Shown one piece after another: positions 32,704-45,327 of a DNA stretch of 64,000 nt. Made by a program: the position numbers and the translations under genes. Numbering within the stretch: position 1 is the stretch's first letter; every line of letters starts with the position of its first letter. Origin of the DNA: Luidia sarsii (lineage: Eukaryota > Echinodermata > Asteroidea > Paxillosida > Luidiidae); the NCBI GenBank assembly GCA_949987565.1, contig OX465110.1, positions 21,161,773 to 21,225,772 on the forward strand, given 5' to 3'. The notes below the pieces were generated by a model. That model had not been told where the DNA came from and did no database searches. It saw only the letters and a program-made list of their open reading frames with translations.

Positions 32704-35700
32704 ATGGGACGTTTTAATCAGCAAGAATTGAGGGAGCTTGTGCACGGAGGCCGTGTGTGTGTAGTGCGAGACAAGAAGGTTTATGATGTAACCGAGTTCT
32801 CTAAGATCCATCCTGGCGGTGAACAGTTGTTGTTGTCCAATGTTGGTCGTGATGTAACGACGCTTATGACCAGAGTGAAACCACACCGACACAGCGACAA
32901 TGCCTACAAACTCTTGGATGCTTGCTACATCGGAGACGTTGTGGAGGTAGGCGGCCTGTGGCGAACTAGTCCCAGTAACTTGGACCTTACAATCGCCCTT
33001 TTTAAAATTTTGTAAAAAGGGTGATTGTAAGGTCCAAGTTACTCGGACTAATGCCGAACATACTACAGTACAGTACTGTACTACTAGTACTACTACTAGG
33101 CCGAGTAACTAGGACCTTACAACTATAAATAATACTAGTTTACTACTACTTACTAGTCCGAGTAACTTGGACCGTTATAGTTACAATAGCCCTTTTTAAA
33201 CATGTTTGAGGTCGGGCGATAATACTAGGGTCCAAGTTTCTCAGTAAAGAAACATGTGGGAACAACGATGTGTTCGACTCCATGACTACCCCCGACGGAA
33301 ACCCCCAAATTTTACCCCGAAGACACCCGTGAAACCGTCCCACACACCCATCTTTGGATTAAGTGAGAATCGCTGATTTGAATACTCATACTGATTACTG
33401 GTCATTTGTTTTACTCATGTTTGGGGAAAAAGGTGAAATTTCCCCTCAGGTGATTGAGAAGATTCTCTCCCGTAATCCCGTTTGACGAGCCAAAATGGGG
33501 CGGTCTTTGAGGTAAAATCTGAGGGTTTCGGTTGGGGGTAGTCATGGAGTCGAACACGTCGTTGTTTGCACGTGTTTCCTTACTGAGAATCTTTGACCCT
33601 ACTATCGCCCGACCTCCTCAATTTTTTTTAAAATGCCGATTGTAAGAGTCCAAGTTACTCGGACTAACTTGCGAGTTATAAACTATTTGTCGATGTTTGA
33701 GTGAAGATTTCTAGGGAAGTACAGCATCCCAGACCCGACCGTAATATTTCGACATGATGATTCTATCAATAATAAATTCATAACCATCTACAAACTGTGT
33801 AACTGTGTGTTTTTTCCGATCTTCCCAATGTTGTATTGGGCCTTTAAGCGTGAAAATCTAAGCAAGAAATTTCTTTCCCAGTTAAAATGAAATTGCTAAC
33901 CAAATTTCACTTGATGCTTGCTGTACCAATATTGGTTACTTGAAATATAAGTGGAACTTTGGCAGGGCAGCTGATTTCATTGAGGAAGGTTTTTCATGCC
34001 TAAGCAAATTTTGGCGCTTAAGCGGCTCTATGAAATTGGCCCCTGTTCTTGAGCACAGGAACTGATTCACCTCACAGGATCATTAGCACACGTCTACACT
34101 GTTATTTGGAAATATGTGCATGGTTACTTTATTGTTGACTTTTGTTTGTGAATTCCAACGTAGGTTGGAGACTCCACTGATGGTGTCCTTTCCAAGCAAG
34201 GAAGAGACCAGGAAGCAGACGACATCATTGGGAATGGTCATTCAGCAAATGGCAACACCAATCACATCAAGGTTAGGACATTCAAGAATTCTATGCTTCA
34301 GTCTGCAGTCTCTAGTGATCTCCATTTTGTTGTTAAAATTACAGTGCAACACATGCTCATAAATGTCTGGGAAAATACTGACTGAGTGTTACAGGCGCGA
34401 TTTGGTCATAGAGGCCCAATCCTACTTCTGGGAGTGGCATTCAATTCAAGTATTGACAAATGTTTGTATTCCTTCAATGTTGGTTACATATCTGGTGACA
34501 TGTGCATGTTTGTCAATGGTTCATACATTTACGTGTACAGTGGACTCGCGTTATAACGAGCACGGTTATAACGACAACTCAGTTATAACGAGTCCCGACC
34601 AATTTGTGCACATTTGTATGAGGGAATGAATTCGCATGAGGGATTGTATGAGTGCATGGGAGATTTACTGCATATTGTTTAATGATCAAACAGTGAGACG
34701 TAAACTGCTGCTGGTAAATGCTCTTAAGTTTGAAATCCAAAGAATAATACTTCAGAAGTATTGTCTTGACTGATTCAAGAACAGCAAAACGAAATGTCTA
34801 TCGCCTTTTTCATCGGCACATTGTGTGTGAGGGAAGATTTTACGTGCTAGAAGTTTCCATCATGTCCGAATTAAGGTCGTCAAATATACCATGGAGGAAG
34901 ATATTTTCAACCTTTGTTTCATTTATTTTATTTATTTAAGGGTTGGATAGCTCAGATGATAAGAGCGCTGATATGTAAAACCAGAGGTCTCAGATTCAAG
35001 TCCCAGTTTAGTCAAAGTTTTCTGTGCCATTTTTCCAAATCAATTCCCGGTAATAAATACATGTTCTTTGCCTTTCCTGTCCTGAATGAATGCCCAGGAT
35101 GAATGGATTGTGCTGTCTTCCTGTTTGGTTTGTTTTGGGAACAGTTAGCAAAAAGATTTCTATCAAAACCATTGGCTTGATTTGCATTTCATTGTACAAT
35201 GCTTTGATTCACGCTTTGCTTTTGCTTTTGGTTTTTCCTTGTGTAGGACTTGGTGGATTATAACAAGCCTGCCTTGTGGCAGGTGATTAATCTTGGTGAC
35301 AAGTATTATGAGTGGACTCATACACCCATTAGTAGAGACACCTTGCGTCTATTCAACTCGGATCTAGTGGAATATTTCTCCACCTCCAACTGGTATGCTG
35401 TGCCTTTGACATGGATACCATTTATCCTGATTGTGTGCTGCTTGGCATTGCAACAATGGCAAGACGTCTATCTCTTTGAAACTGTTATGGATGGAGGTAT
35501 GTGGTGTTGCATTCTGGTCCCCTTTACAGTGTCAATGATTGCTGTGTGGGGTTTTCAAAACTACTTGGTATATAGATTAACACTGCATGTTCTTTGTCCA
35601 GCTTGACTTCTTGCTTAAAAAAATACATGCAGTTTGGGAGAATAGAAAGTGCTAGGAAAATTGTATATATGCATATGTATGTCAGCGTTTCCGTGAATGT

Positions 35701-37712
35701 AATCTTTATCTTGTTTTTGTTTAATCCTTCTTTAAAACCTTTTATTTGGCAGCATATCGCCTTGCAGTGCCATGGGAAGTGTTTCCGCTGGTGTTCTTGG
35801 CAGGGATTGTGCTGTGGACCTTGTTAGAGTACATACTGCATAGGTTTTTGTTTCACATGGAACCCCCAGGCAACTCCAAGTTTCTGATTGGATTGCATTT
35901 TGTTCTTCATGGGCAGCATCATAAGGTAACTATACACAGTCAATGAGGTGATATTACTGTGCTTACATTTGTCTGAGAAGAGTGAATAGTCGAGATGAAA
36001 TGTGAAAGGTTTGCACGGTGAGTACACAATGTAAGAGGTTTGCAGTGACACCATTTGTAGAATCTCTTCATGTGAGTGAGTGTGGCTCTGAGAAGAGCCA
36101 GTAACTCCAGATGAGATGTGAAGGTTTGCATGGTGGGTTCACAATGTAAGAGGTTTGCAATGACACCATTTGCAGAATCTCTTCATGTGAGTGAGTGTGG
36201 CTCTGAGAAGAGCCGGTAACTCCAGATGAGATGTGAAGGTTTGCACGGTGGGTTCATAATGTAAGAGGTTTGCAGTGACACCATATGCAGAATCTCTTCA
36301 TGTGAGTGAGTGTGGCTCTGAGAAGAGCCAGTAACTCCAGATGAGATGTTAAAGTTTGCTTATTGGGAACTCAATGGAAGAGGTTTGCAATAACACTGCA
36401 GTGTAGAATCACATCCCGGAATGATTGTGGTTCTGAGAAGATCAGATGAGTCAATGCTTCAGGCTGTTTGCACTCTGTCCATTTCCCGTTGACTGCTGAA
36501 TTTCAATTGATGAGAATTGTAAATTTACATAAATATTTACAGAAACATATTTGACCCCTGTATTATGCTATGGCTATTTAAACCATATGTACAGTGGAAT
36601 GTCGCTTTAACAAACGCCGATATGGCGAACATTTGGCTATAACTAACGTGCTCTTTGGCTCACGATTTTATGTTCGTTGAGATTGAACCTGCTGGTTCTA
36701 AATTTCTAATATTAATGATATTGTATACCAGCTTATTGCAGTACTCTGCAATGTGCATACCAGTTGCCTTTTACATAATTATGTTAATTAATGCCATCAA
36801 CCATATGCAGGCAAGCGCACTAACTCTAGTAATTGCCTTTTTACCTGTGCAGAAATAAACAAAACATGCCTTGAAAAAGGCTTGAATTTCCTTTATTGAA
36901 ACCCTAGAAAAACACTATTTACCCAATGAAAGGGGTGTATTTTATAAAGTATTTTTTTATTTAAGGTTATGGTTTGAAAAGGTGGCAGTCAAACCAAAGT
37001 GATAATTTGTGTTTTGTTTTCACAGGTGCCTTTTCATCCAGGTCGTCTTGTGTTCCCACCCATAGCAACAACAGGTTTCTTGCTGCCATACTATTACCTG
37101 TTGACTGCTGCCATGCCTGTCCCTGTAGCCTACACTGTTATGGCAGGTACAATCCTTGGCTACACCTGCTATGACCTGACTCACTACTATCTTCATTATG
37201 GCTCCCCTGCCCCTGGATCCTATCTGCAAGATCTCAAGACCTATCATGTTCGACACCACTATGAGATCCAAGACAAGGGTAAGTCCATCTGAAGCAATAC
37301 CTAAGGTCACAACTCTTCAGTTCTCTGTTGTATCTCAGGAGTAAAAGACAAAACAAGAACTGTTGGAAATTTTGTTTTGTTGAACTCTTATTAAGATATC
37401 TTCAATAGATGTGCTGCTTCAAAGCGAGGGAAGATGTTGTTCATTGCAGTGAAAGATGAAGATGATCACAATGTAATTTGATTGTTAGCAATGTTGCTGT
37501 CAATCAACACACATTTTAAGTCCTAAAACAACTTGTTATCTGGATGTGTTACATGGACTTCTCAATTTCTTTCTGCTTTATCAGCCATTGATGTTCTAAT
37601 TCTCTCCTTTTTATTCTTCCTATTTGTTTTGTTCTGAATAGGGTTTGGGATTTCCAGCAAGCTGTGGGATGTTGTATTTGGAACCCTGATACCTGTGATG
37701 AAGGAGGAGTGA
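32704..37712 (+). CDS. FA2H: Fatty acid 2-hydroxylase, six exons
   Basis: An ER-membrane di-iron enzyme that 2-hydroxylates fatty acids destined for ceramide and other sphingolipids, taking electrons through its own cytochrome b5 domain. Exons 32704-32946, 34164-34271, 35247-35496, 35753-35925, 37026-37278 and 37642-37712 join in phase to 365 residues; human FA2H has 372. The cytochrome b5 domain occupies about residues 5-80, with heme ligands His36 (HPGG) and His63 (HSDNAY). A polar linker of about 36 residues is exon 2. The hydroxylase part has the His clusters HRFLFH (230-235), HGQHH (253-257), HYYLH (311-315) and HVRHH (332-336) between hydrophobic helices. It ends GFGISSKLWDVVFGT then KEE. 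All introns are GT-AG. Confidence 0.96.
32966..33052. repeat. Small foldback in FA2H intron 1
   Basis: 'agtaacttggaccttacaat' on the left is mirrored by 'attgtaaggtccaagttact' on the right. The arm sequence matches the ends of the larger element at 33154-33666. Confidence 0.8.
33154..33666. mobile_element. TIR/foldback element in FA2H intron 1
   Basis: Ends 'tagtccgagtaacttggacc' and 'gtccaagttactcggacta' are inverted. Further inward, 'gactccatgactacccccga' (left) is mirrored by 'gggggtagtcatggagtcga' (right), so imperfect arms reach about 180 bp. No transposase ORF. Confidence 0.75.
34537..34610. mobile_element. pogo/Tigger-like TIR remnant
   Basis: 'cagtggactcgcgttataac' followed by two more 'gttataacga' motifs; only one end is recognisable. 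Confidence 0.5.
34938..35060 (+). mobile_element. tRNA-derived SINE
   Basis: Head 'gggttggatagctcagatga', B box 'gattcaagtcc', same order and spacing as the reference copy at 3787. It lies in FA2H intron 2. Confidence 0.75.
36000..36450. repeat. 115-bp tandem repeat, about four copies
   Basis: The phrase 'aatctcttcatgtgagtgag' recurs at 36061, 36176 and 36291, with a decayed fourth copy near 36405. Each unit contains the hairpin-forming 'ggctctgagaagagcc'. Confidence 0.85.
36587..36690. mobile_element. Single-unit relative of the 70-bp satellite element
   Basis: Begins 'acagtggaatgtcgctttaa' and contains 'aacgccgatatggcgaacat' then 'ttggctataactaacgtgct'. It is homologous to the TIR plus one 70-bp unit of the element at 12357-14126, without amplification. 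Confidence 0.7.
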
Positions 37713-38271
37713 CCATTATCAATGCTACAAGCAGTCATTGGCAACTATGCTGTACCCTCCATGGTACAGTGTGAACGACATAGTCAGTTCGGTTTTGCAT
37801 CATATTCTAATTATTTCTTAATTGGTTGTTGCTTTACTGTCGAACCATTTAAAAATGATTAGGTGGGGATTGGAGTTAACCTATTGTACAACAAAGGAAA
37901 TATAAGTAATGTAAATACAAAATTCACTTATTATGGTGTAATCTCTGAATCAAAATTGAGTAGTTAAAAAGAAAGTTGAAAAATGACATTTACACTTACA
38001 ATTAAGGCACATAATTGTGAATCTGTTGATGCCACCTTCTCTGTTGATACCCTTGTCTGCAGTCTTGTCATCAGCTTGCTGATTTGCCACTCTATTTTGC
38101 CTTAACAGTTGAATTATCTTCCACAAAGAATCTGCACTTATTGTGATACTAAAGATTTCAGAAGGGGTTGTTAGTAGTGTCTTGACATCCATACAAGCAA
38201 ACTTTCTGGTGTTTTCTTGCCCTATGCTGAGCTTGGAATAGATTGCAACTGATTTTCCTTTGGGAAATGTA

Positions 38272-38445
38272 GTCACAAATTTCGAGGGACTGAAGTTTTG
38301 ATCATAGCAGGACCTTACTCAATGGCAGAGCTCCTGGACTGAAGGAAGGTCCTGCTGAGATTGAAATGCCAAACCCTCTGAATTCGGCTTGCATTTTACT
38401 CATATCAGTCAGTTAGTAGTTTACAATATTTTGGTATTACCTTTT
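38272..38445. mobile_element. Foldback MITE copy (tcctagcaggacc family)
   Basis: Diverged arms 'atcatagcaggacctt' and 'aaggtcctgctgagat', outer sequence 'ctcatatcagtcagttagta' on the right. Confidence 0.7.
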
Positions 38446-39232
38446 GAAAAGTATCAGATTATTTTTTTAGTATGATGCCACCTGAAAGTTGAGCTTGCCA
38501 ACATTGATATTCCTCTGTAATAGGCCTCACCCTATCATACGACAATTCCCTTCCTGTTTGTGACGTGAGTCCATAAAGTGCTAAGATTACTGGAAAAAAG
38601 ATTATCTCTGACTCAAAGCAAGTCTACATTGGGTTCCAAACCCGTTTTAAGAAGACGTTTAAATAGACTCAGGCCTTGTATATTCACAACCAAACTGGTT
38701 TGTTTTTAGAATTGTTTTGTGTTGACACTGCATGAAGTAAGTCACAACGTTGGTCTTTCTTTTGTTTGGGGTTAATGTTCAAGGGATTCTTGAACTCAAC
38801 ATGGTTTCAGGGGCTAGGTTACAAACATATTTTTTTATATATTGCAATGCTTTTAGGTAGCTGGTTTGCATATAATCCCATGCATATTTATATATACTAT
38901 TAAAACATGGGAATTGTTTTATTTCAATTTATGGTTCATCAAGGTTGTTCCAAACCATTTTCGTTCTGTTTTGCCTTAAATTGGTTGCATTGGAAGCAGT
39001 GAAAGCATAATGGATGACAGAAACAGGTGTACATTTGACATGAGTAACATGGAGTGGTTTACTAGGAACGTGCATGGAATTATGAATATATGTCACCAAC
39101 ATATCAATGTTGTAACATAAGCTAGTGCCACTTTTTTTACAGTGAAAGCAGTAGTGTGAATTTATTATCAAATACCATCTTGTCATTGTGATATTAATAT
39201 AAATGACATGCCTTGCTTTTAAAATGAAATGT

Positions 39233-39375
39233 AGTGATTAGGAAGGCCTGACACCTCTCTCCTAGCAGGACTTTTCTGAAAGGCTTTTGAGAAAGTTCCT
39301 GCTAGTATCGAAACATCAGGCCCTCCTAATTTTTGCTTTTTGCTTTTTGCAGTTTGCAACATTTCTAAATTCAGT
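39233..39375. mobile_element. Foldback MITE copy (tcctagcaggacc family)
   Basis: 'ggcctgacacctctctccta' and 'cctgctagtatcgaaacatc' arms around 'ggcttttgagaaag'. Confidence 0.75.
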
Positions 39376-40194
39376 GATGTAAACTATTAGCATGGTATGT
39401 GTCATGGAAGAAGTGGTGCATATTGTGCAAGACTGAATCATGAACATGTGCAGTGAGCTCATGTTACTTGCCCACAAAGCATTGCACAGACTATTAGTGT
39501 GCAATATTGATAGCAGATACTGTAGGTTACAGACAGTTGTATAGACTTTGTAGTTCTGGATATATCTAACGACGTCATATTTTGTTACTGTTGATTCATT
39601 TTGATACATCACTGGTTTGGTCTGTATAAATCCATTATACCATTCTAATTATCCAGTTGAGTTATTTATACAAATTGTATCCGTACTATTTTTTGGGGGT
39701 TGGGTTGAGATTAAATGTGTCTTTTAAGTGATATTTTTAGCTTTTTGGACATTTGCGCAAATGTAGACTTTTAATTTACCCAAATGTTATTTTCATTAGA
39801 ACTGGTGTTAGATGTGATTACTTTGTTATTGATTTTTTGTGCAGTTTTTATGTAGTTTCTCAGGTGGTTCTGCTGGTACATTCTTTGACTGATACACATG
39901 CTATCTACACTGAGTATGTGTGTTTATGATCTGATTGTACCATTGTCAGGCAGTGATTTATAGTGACTGAATATAATCCTGAAATTAAGTCCCATAAGAT
40001 GTTCTCTAAAACTTGATCAGATTTACATATAGTGTAAAGTATGACGATCATGTCTTAAGTTCAAGTGAGCCATACATGTAAATGATACAACAATCTGATT
40101 GAAGACTTTGACAATTGCTTTTTGAATTTGAATGAAAACTCCCCAATATGATCTCAAACAACCTGGTATCATAGTCTTGAATGTACCGTTAATT

Positions 40195-40440
40195 AATTCT
40201 ACTTTAATGAAAAGAAATAACAAAGAGAACTTTGACTGGACTGGGATTCCTCTGGTTTTGTGTACCATTACTCTTTCCATCTGAGCTAACCAGCCCTTAA
40301 ATGGTGGCTTTCCCTAATAGTCAACTAGTCTTTGGCACACCTGTGCTCTTCCCATCTGAGCTAACCAGCCCTTAGATGGTGGCCTTCCCAAAGAGTCAAC
40401 TAGTTCTTGTTGTGATGGGGGCTGTAGTTGTCTATTGTTT
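40195..40440 (-). mobile_element. tRNA-derived SINE with duplicated head
   Basis: Minus-strand body followed by two head units of about 75 bp ('tttccatctgagctaaccag' and 'ttcccatctgagctaaccag'). It is a dimer version of the expansion at 6480-7135. Confidence 0.7.
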
Positions 40441-43344
40441 TGCCATTTTTAATAAAAGCATTTAAAAGTTCCCAGTCAGGTTTTCCTTTATTTGTTTGAT
40501 TATATTATCACTTTTTGTTCTTTAAGAATGCTGCTTTGCATTTTTCATTATACGGTAGTATTTTCAAGGATATATTCGTAACATAATTAACTGTCCCCTT
40601 TGATATGATGCCCAGCAAAAAGTACTGCAAAAGTAACATGGCCTAAATTTTAGGAATGCTGTATACATTAGGAATTTAAAAGAACTTGAAATTTCACAAC
40701 TTAAGATGATACAGAAAAAGTATAGTTTGACCAAGAATCACAAAATAATGTAAAGGTTATAGGTGCTGGCGTATCAATCGGAGCAGGTTTGAGACGTTAG
40801 TCTCTGTAACTTACTGAGAGTTATAGGGCTACACAGTGTTTATGAATGACATTTGTAACTTCTGTGTAACAAGGATTAAGATTGTCCTGAATTTTGTAAC
40901 TTTATGGATGGTAAAATCTGATTGAAGTTGGAACGTTTTAATATTGTCATTACAAAATAATGTCCGTAACCTTAAAGTGAAGACTCTTGTACAAAAAATA
41001 GTAGAATTTATCTACTCACTTCAAACAAGATTTCTGACATTAATCACTTTTGGAAGAAACATAAAATGTACAAAGTCGGCCAAATTAAAGAAAAGAATTG
41101 TGAGCAGAGGAGGACATCTTATTGCAGTTTGGTATTATGCACTCCTTTAGTTTTTGATAAATTTGTGGTCAAACTAAGATATTCTATTTACTGGACTTGA
41201 GATATTGTGAGAGTTTATCTCATAGGTCTTTGCTTTGTCATAAAGTTGATTACAAATAAAAAAAATTGTCAAGCTAGCAGGTTGAATCAATTTAGATTCA
41301 TCACTCTCAAAGTTGCGTAATGCTTGTTATTATATTATTTATTTAATAGGTTGATAATAGAGACTGCACATAAATTATTTGAGATTTTGTCATTAAAATC
41401 ACAAAATATATCAACGTAATGGATCATGTTTTTTATTTTAGTATTTTTTTATTTACCACATGCAACAGCAGAAAGACTGCCAATTACAGGAAAAGAATCA
41501 TTGAACATAATTATGATATTTCTAATCTGTATGCAAATAAGTTATTTAAAACAAGAATCAATAAAAACAGTTAAAAATCTGCTATAGGAATAATATAAAT
41601 AGCTTTTTAACATTCGATAAGAAAGTTCTAAACGAAATTGCCCACATTTGATTGTAAGTAGAACATTTAATAGGAAATATAACAGGACTTATAATAAAAA
41701 AATATATAAATGTAGATATTATAATTATATGAATAAGAGGAAGGAGGAAAACAATTAATGTAAACAAAGCAAGAGCAAAAGAAAAAGTTGTTTGAACAAT
41801 CAAACGACTTTATGTACCACAGAGTAATTAATGTTAAGATGGTAATCAAGCTCATTAAAACATCAGTTAATTGTCCAATACAAGCATCTTCTTTCATCAG
41901 CTGTTCTAAGCTATGAAAATTATAAAAATCACAATTTATTCTGTACAGAATATTAAAAGTCGAGATTTTTTAAATTGTTCACTTCAACAATATTGATGAA
42001 TATTCATGATGAATATTGATGCATATTCATGCTTGTTCGCTCTCACGAGGGTTGAAAAGGAATTTTCAGATTTTGTTTTTTAATCTTTGATCTGTTTTTC
42101 GCCTTTCCCAGGTCAAAGAGGGCGCCCTTCTTTATAAGACCACATGGATTTAGTCACAGACTTAATGTAACATAATCTTCAGGTTGTTTCCTATCTAGTT
42201 GTTATGCAAACGGTGTGGCTCTTGAGTGTATGCATGGTTAATGCATATGTATGTAGAGTTCTTGTTCTTGCACTTAATTTAGCCTAGGGGTTTCACTCTG
42301 GAATGTGGGGGGGGGGGGGTTGATTCTGGACTGAGTTAGGCAGATGACAGCACAATTCCTTTGGCTGTGGATAGAGGTGGCGGACAGTGGTACGTCCGAT
42401 CATGGAGGAATAACCGATTGACTTGTTCGAGGTTTACCATATAATTTATTTTGCTGTATTTGGCGATTCCAATATTGTATTTCTACCCAGCTATTGATCT
42501 GAGGCTCATCAAAGTCGTAAGTTGCTTGCACTTTGTTTCTTGCTGATTATAGTACAAATACTGAGACATTACTGGAGCTATGCCATGCATTTGATTTCGA
42601 AGGTTTTTACGAGCAGGTTGATATGTATGGGAAAATGTATAGGTTTCCGAAAGGATTACGAACAGAACTTCAAATGGAGATGCCATTGGAATCCATGTTA
42701 AGTTATGTCCATGTTATGTTATGTGTTTGTAAGGGACCTTTGTTGTTGTTTTGTTTATTTCAGATTAAACTTGATTTTGATTTGTGTGTGATGTACACTA
42801 GCTGCTAGACTTCACTTTGCGTTTATGTTTGGTAGTCTGTGAATGAGGTGCATGCATGCAGACATCTAGTCAGTGACCATAGAGTGGACCCGCCGTTTGC
42901 CAGGTCGTCGAAAGACTTATAGCTGGATAAGTGCAGAAAATCCAACATTAATTCAAAATTCAACTAGTCTTTGCCGGGAGGGGGCGCCATTCAGAAGAAA
43001 AATAGGGCAATGCTGGCGGACGACTATATAATGCGGTGATGCGTCTCCAGGTGAACGTGGTTAATTCAATCAAAGATACTAGAGAGGGGTTGATTCAATG
43101 CATTCCGCTTTCAGATTTCAACGAGGCAAGACGTCCGTGTAACTACACGGCACTATGCCGTAGCGTACTGTGGGGCACAAGCTTTGAGGTTAACGTGCCT
43201 GCACTCAATGACGGTTGTCTGAACTCAATGGTGGTTGGACAGTCTTTTGCCGCCATTGTTGGCCCTTGGGCGACAGAAATATATTAGGCCCGAGGCTGTT
43301 TTTATGAGTGGAGCTTCGCCTTCAAGTCGTGGAACAGTGGACTG

Positions 43345-43559
43345 AACTTCGCCAGTAGCTCAGTTGGGCGCTTAATTCAGACGTTAAAATGAGTGTACTT
43401 CATGGCGGTTGCCATTTTGGCCCTTGGCTGAGTGGACGTCCGGGCCCGATCAAGGCTGTTCCTGTAGTGTTACGACAGAATTACGACAACCGTCTTCACT
43501 TCTCAAGCAAATCAAGACAGAATCTGCTGTGATAAGCCATTGGAACTTGTCTCACGAAG
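43345..43559 (+). other. Possible untranslated first exon of the small gene
   Basis: Relatively GC-rich, with 'atggcggttgccattttggc', and ending at the strong donor AAG|GTAAGT (43560). No reading frame joins productively to the exon at 45262, so if it belongs to that gene it would be leader sequence. Left boundary is a guess. Confidence 0.3.
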
Positions 43560-44116
43560 GTAAGTTGGCAATTTCTGCACGAACTTTTCATCTTCAAATA
43601 GCACGCCAAAAATGTACCCCCACAATTAAACCGGCAAAATGGCCGATAAAAACCTCATTTTTTGGGGGACGTGACGTACCGCTGCTCCAGGGCGTACAGT
43701 GTAGGCCTAATTTCTCAAATGGAAAACAAAATAACAAATTTCTGAAAACAACTTTGGCTTTCTGGACAGTGAATACTTTCAAGTTCCGCATCGAAACCCC
43801 GAAAGCTTTTTCCAAAAATAAAAGCATATCAAAAAAGGGTTCAGTAGCCAGAGTAGCATGCGCCCTCTATTGTGTAATGGTTGAATGAGGAGCCTCGGAG
43901 ATAAAGAGTTCATTCTTGTTTGGTAGATCTATTCTGAGGGCAAGTGGCCTTTTATCCAAGGCGTATTGTCAGGAAATGTAAAACAATTATTTTCCTTTGG
44001 TTTTTCATTGGTAGAGGTGAAAAATCCCAGCGCACATGTATATCACCCGGCCCTTGGTCTCGGGTGATTAATTAGAAATAAAATAACTCGGATGGGAGGC
44101 TTAATTTATTTTAAGT

Positions 44117-44195
44117 TAATCTCTCTCTGCCTTTGAGAAAGGTCCTGCTAGGATCGAAACGTCAGGCCCACTAATTTTTAAGATTTAAGTTAATC
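44117..44195. mobile_element. Foldback MITE, right arm only
   Basis: 'gcctttgagaaaggtcctgc' then 'taggatcgaaacgtcaggcc'; ends 19 bp before the 562-bp duplication. A further left-arm fragment is at 45838-45900. Confidence 0.65.
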
Positions 44196-44203
44196 TCATC
44201 TCA

Positions 44204-44765
44204 AGTGCGTATTAGTTAGCAGTGGGAGTAAATTACTTTTAATGCCTTTTATGGACTTCTCTGAAGAGTTCTCAAGCCTGGACCTGCTTGCTCAGTACTC
44301 CAGTATGCATTCACTGCACGGGCATGGGCGTTATTTGGACGGTATTATAATGCCCCCACCCTGGCCTTAGACCAAGGGAGTCCGTTTGTGACCTTGGTGT
44401 GACCACAGCCATGCCAACACACACAGGGTGTGTGGTATAACAGCCAGGCAAGGACAAATTACCCTAGCTAGTCTAGCCCCATCAAATGTAAACAGACAAC
44501 ATTGCTGATAGGAGGATGTTCTACTGTAAATTAATGCGTACGATAAATGCATGTACATTTTATTGCTGAAAATGTGACATTACGATACTTAGGTTGTGTA
44601 AGAATGCAAATAATGCACTTCTCTATCTGAAATACAATGGTTGATAAATTATGCAGTGATGGGATTTTGTTTTGTTTTAATTTTAGCATTCCCTTGAAGG
44701 TTCTACAGACAACCATCCCAGACGATGCTCAAGGAACTTTACAAGGAAAATTACAGTGAATTAAG
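44204..44765. repeat. 562-bp direct duplication, copy 1
   Basis: Abuts copy 2 (44766-45327) with no spacer. I saw only two substitutions between them. Its right end holds the first part of coding exon A (from 44700) but stops inside that exon, so the exon's splice donor is absent here. Confidence 0.95.
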
Positions 44766-45327
44766 AGTGCGTATTAGTTAGCAGTGGGAGTAAATTACTT
44801 TTGATGCCTTTTATGGACTTCTCTGAAGAGTTCTCAAGCCTGGACCTGCTTGCTCAGTACTCCAGTATGCATTCACTGCACGGGCATGGGCGTTATTTGG
44901 ACAGTATTATAATGCCCCCACCCTGGCCTTAGACCAAGGGAGTCCGTTTGTGACCTTGGTGTGACCACAGCCATGCCAACACACACAGGGTGTGTGGTAT
45001 AACAGCCAGGCAAGGACAAATTACCCTAGCTAGTCTAGCCCCATCAAATGTAAACAGACAACATTGCTGATAGGAGGATGTTCTACTGTAAATTAATGCG
45101 TACGATAAATGCATGTACATTTTATTGCTGAAAATGTGACATTACGATACTTAGGTTGTGTAAGAATGCAAATAATGCACTTCTCTATCTGAAATACAAT
45201 GGTTGATAAATTATGCAGTGATGGGATTTTGTTTTGTTTTAATTTTAGCATTCCCTTGAAGGTTCTACAGACAACCATCCCAGACGATGCTCAAGGAACT
45301 TTACAAGGAAAATTACAGTGAATTAAG
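44766..45327. repeat. 562-bp direct duplication, copy 2
   Basis: Second copy; it runs straight into the rest of exon A (45328-45351) and its donor, so this copy keeps the functional exon. Confidence 0.95.

Larger units (their letters stand above)
37713..43340. other. Intergenic region between FA2H and the small unidentified gene
   Basis: Contains the FA2H 3' UTR, two foldback MITEs, a SINE with two heads, and long AT-rich sequence (40500-42050). An open stretch at about 42550-42700 (FEGFYEQVDMYGKMYRF in + frame) has weak splice-like borders, but I cannot link it to any gene. Confidence 0.45.

Noticed and set aside
43409..43888. 159-codon + strand ORF upstream of the small gene
   Set aside because: Crosses a strong AAG|GTAAGT donor, has no ATG at its start, and does not join in phase with the downstream exons.
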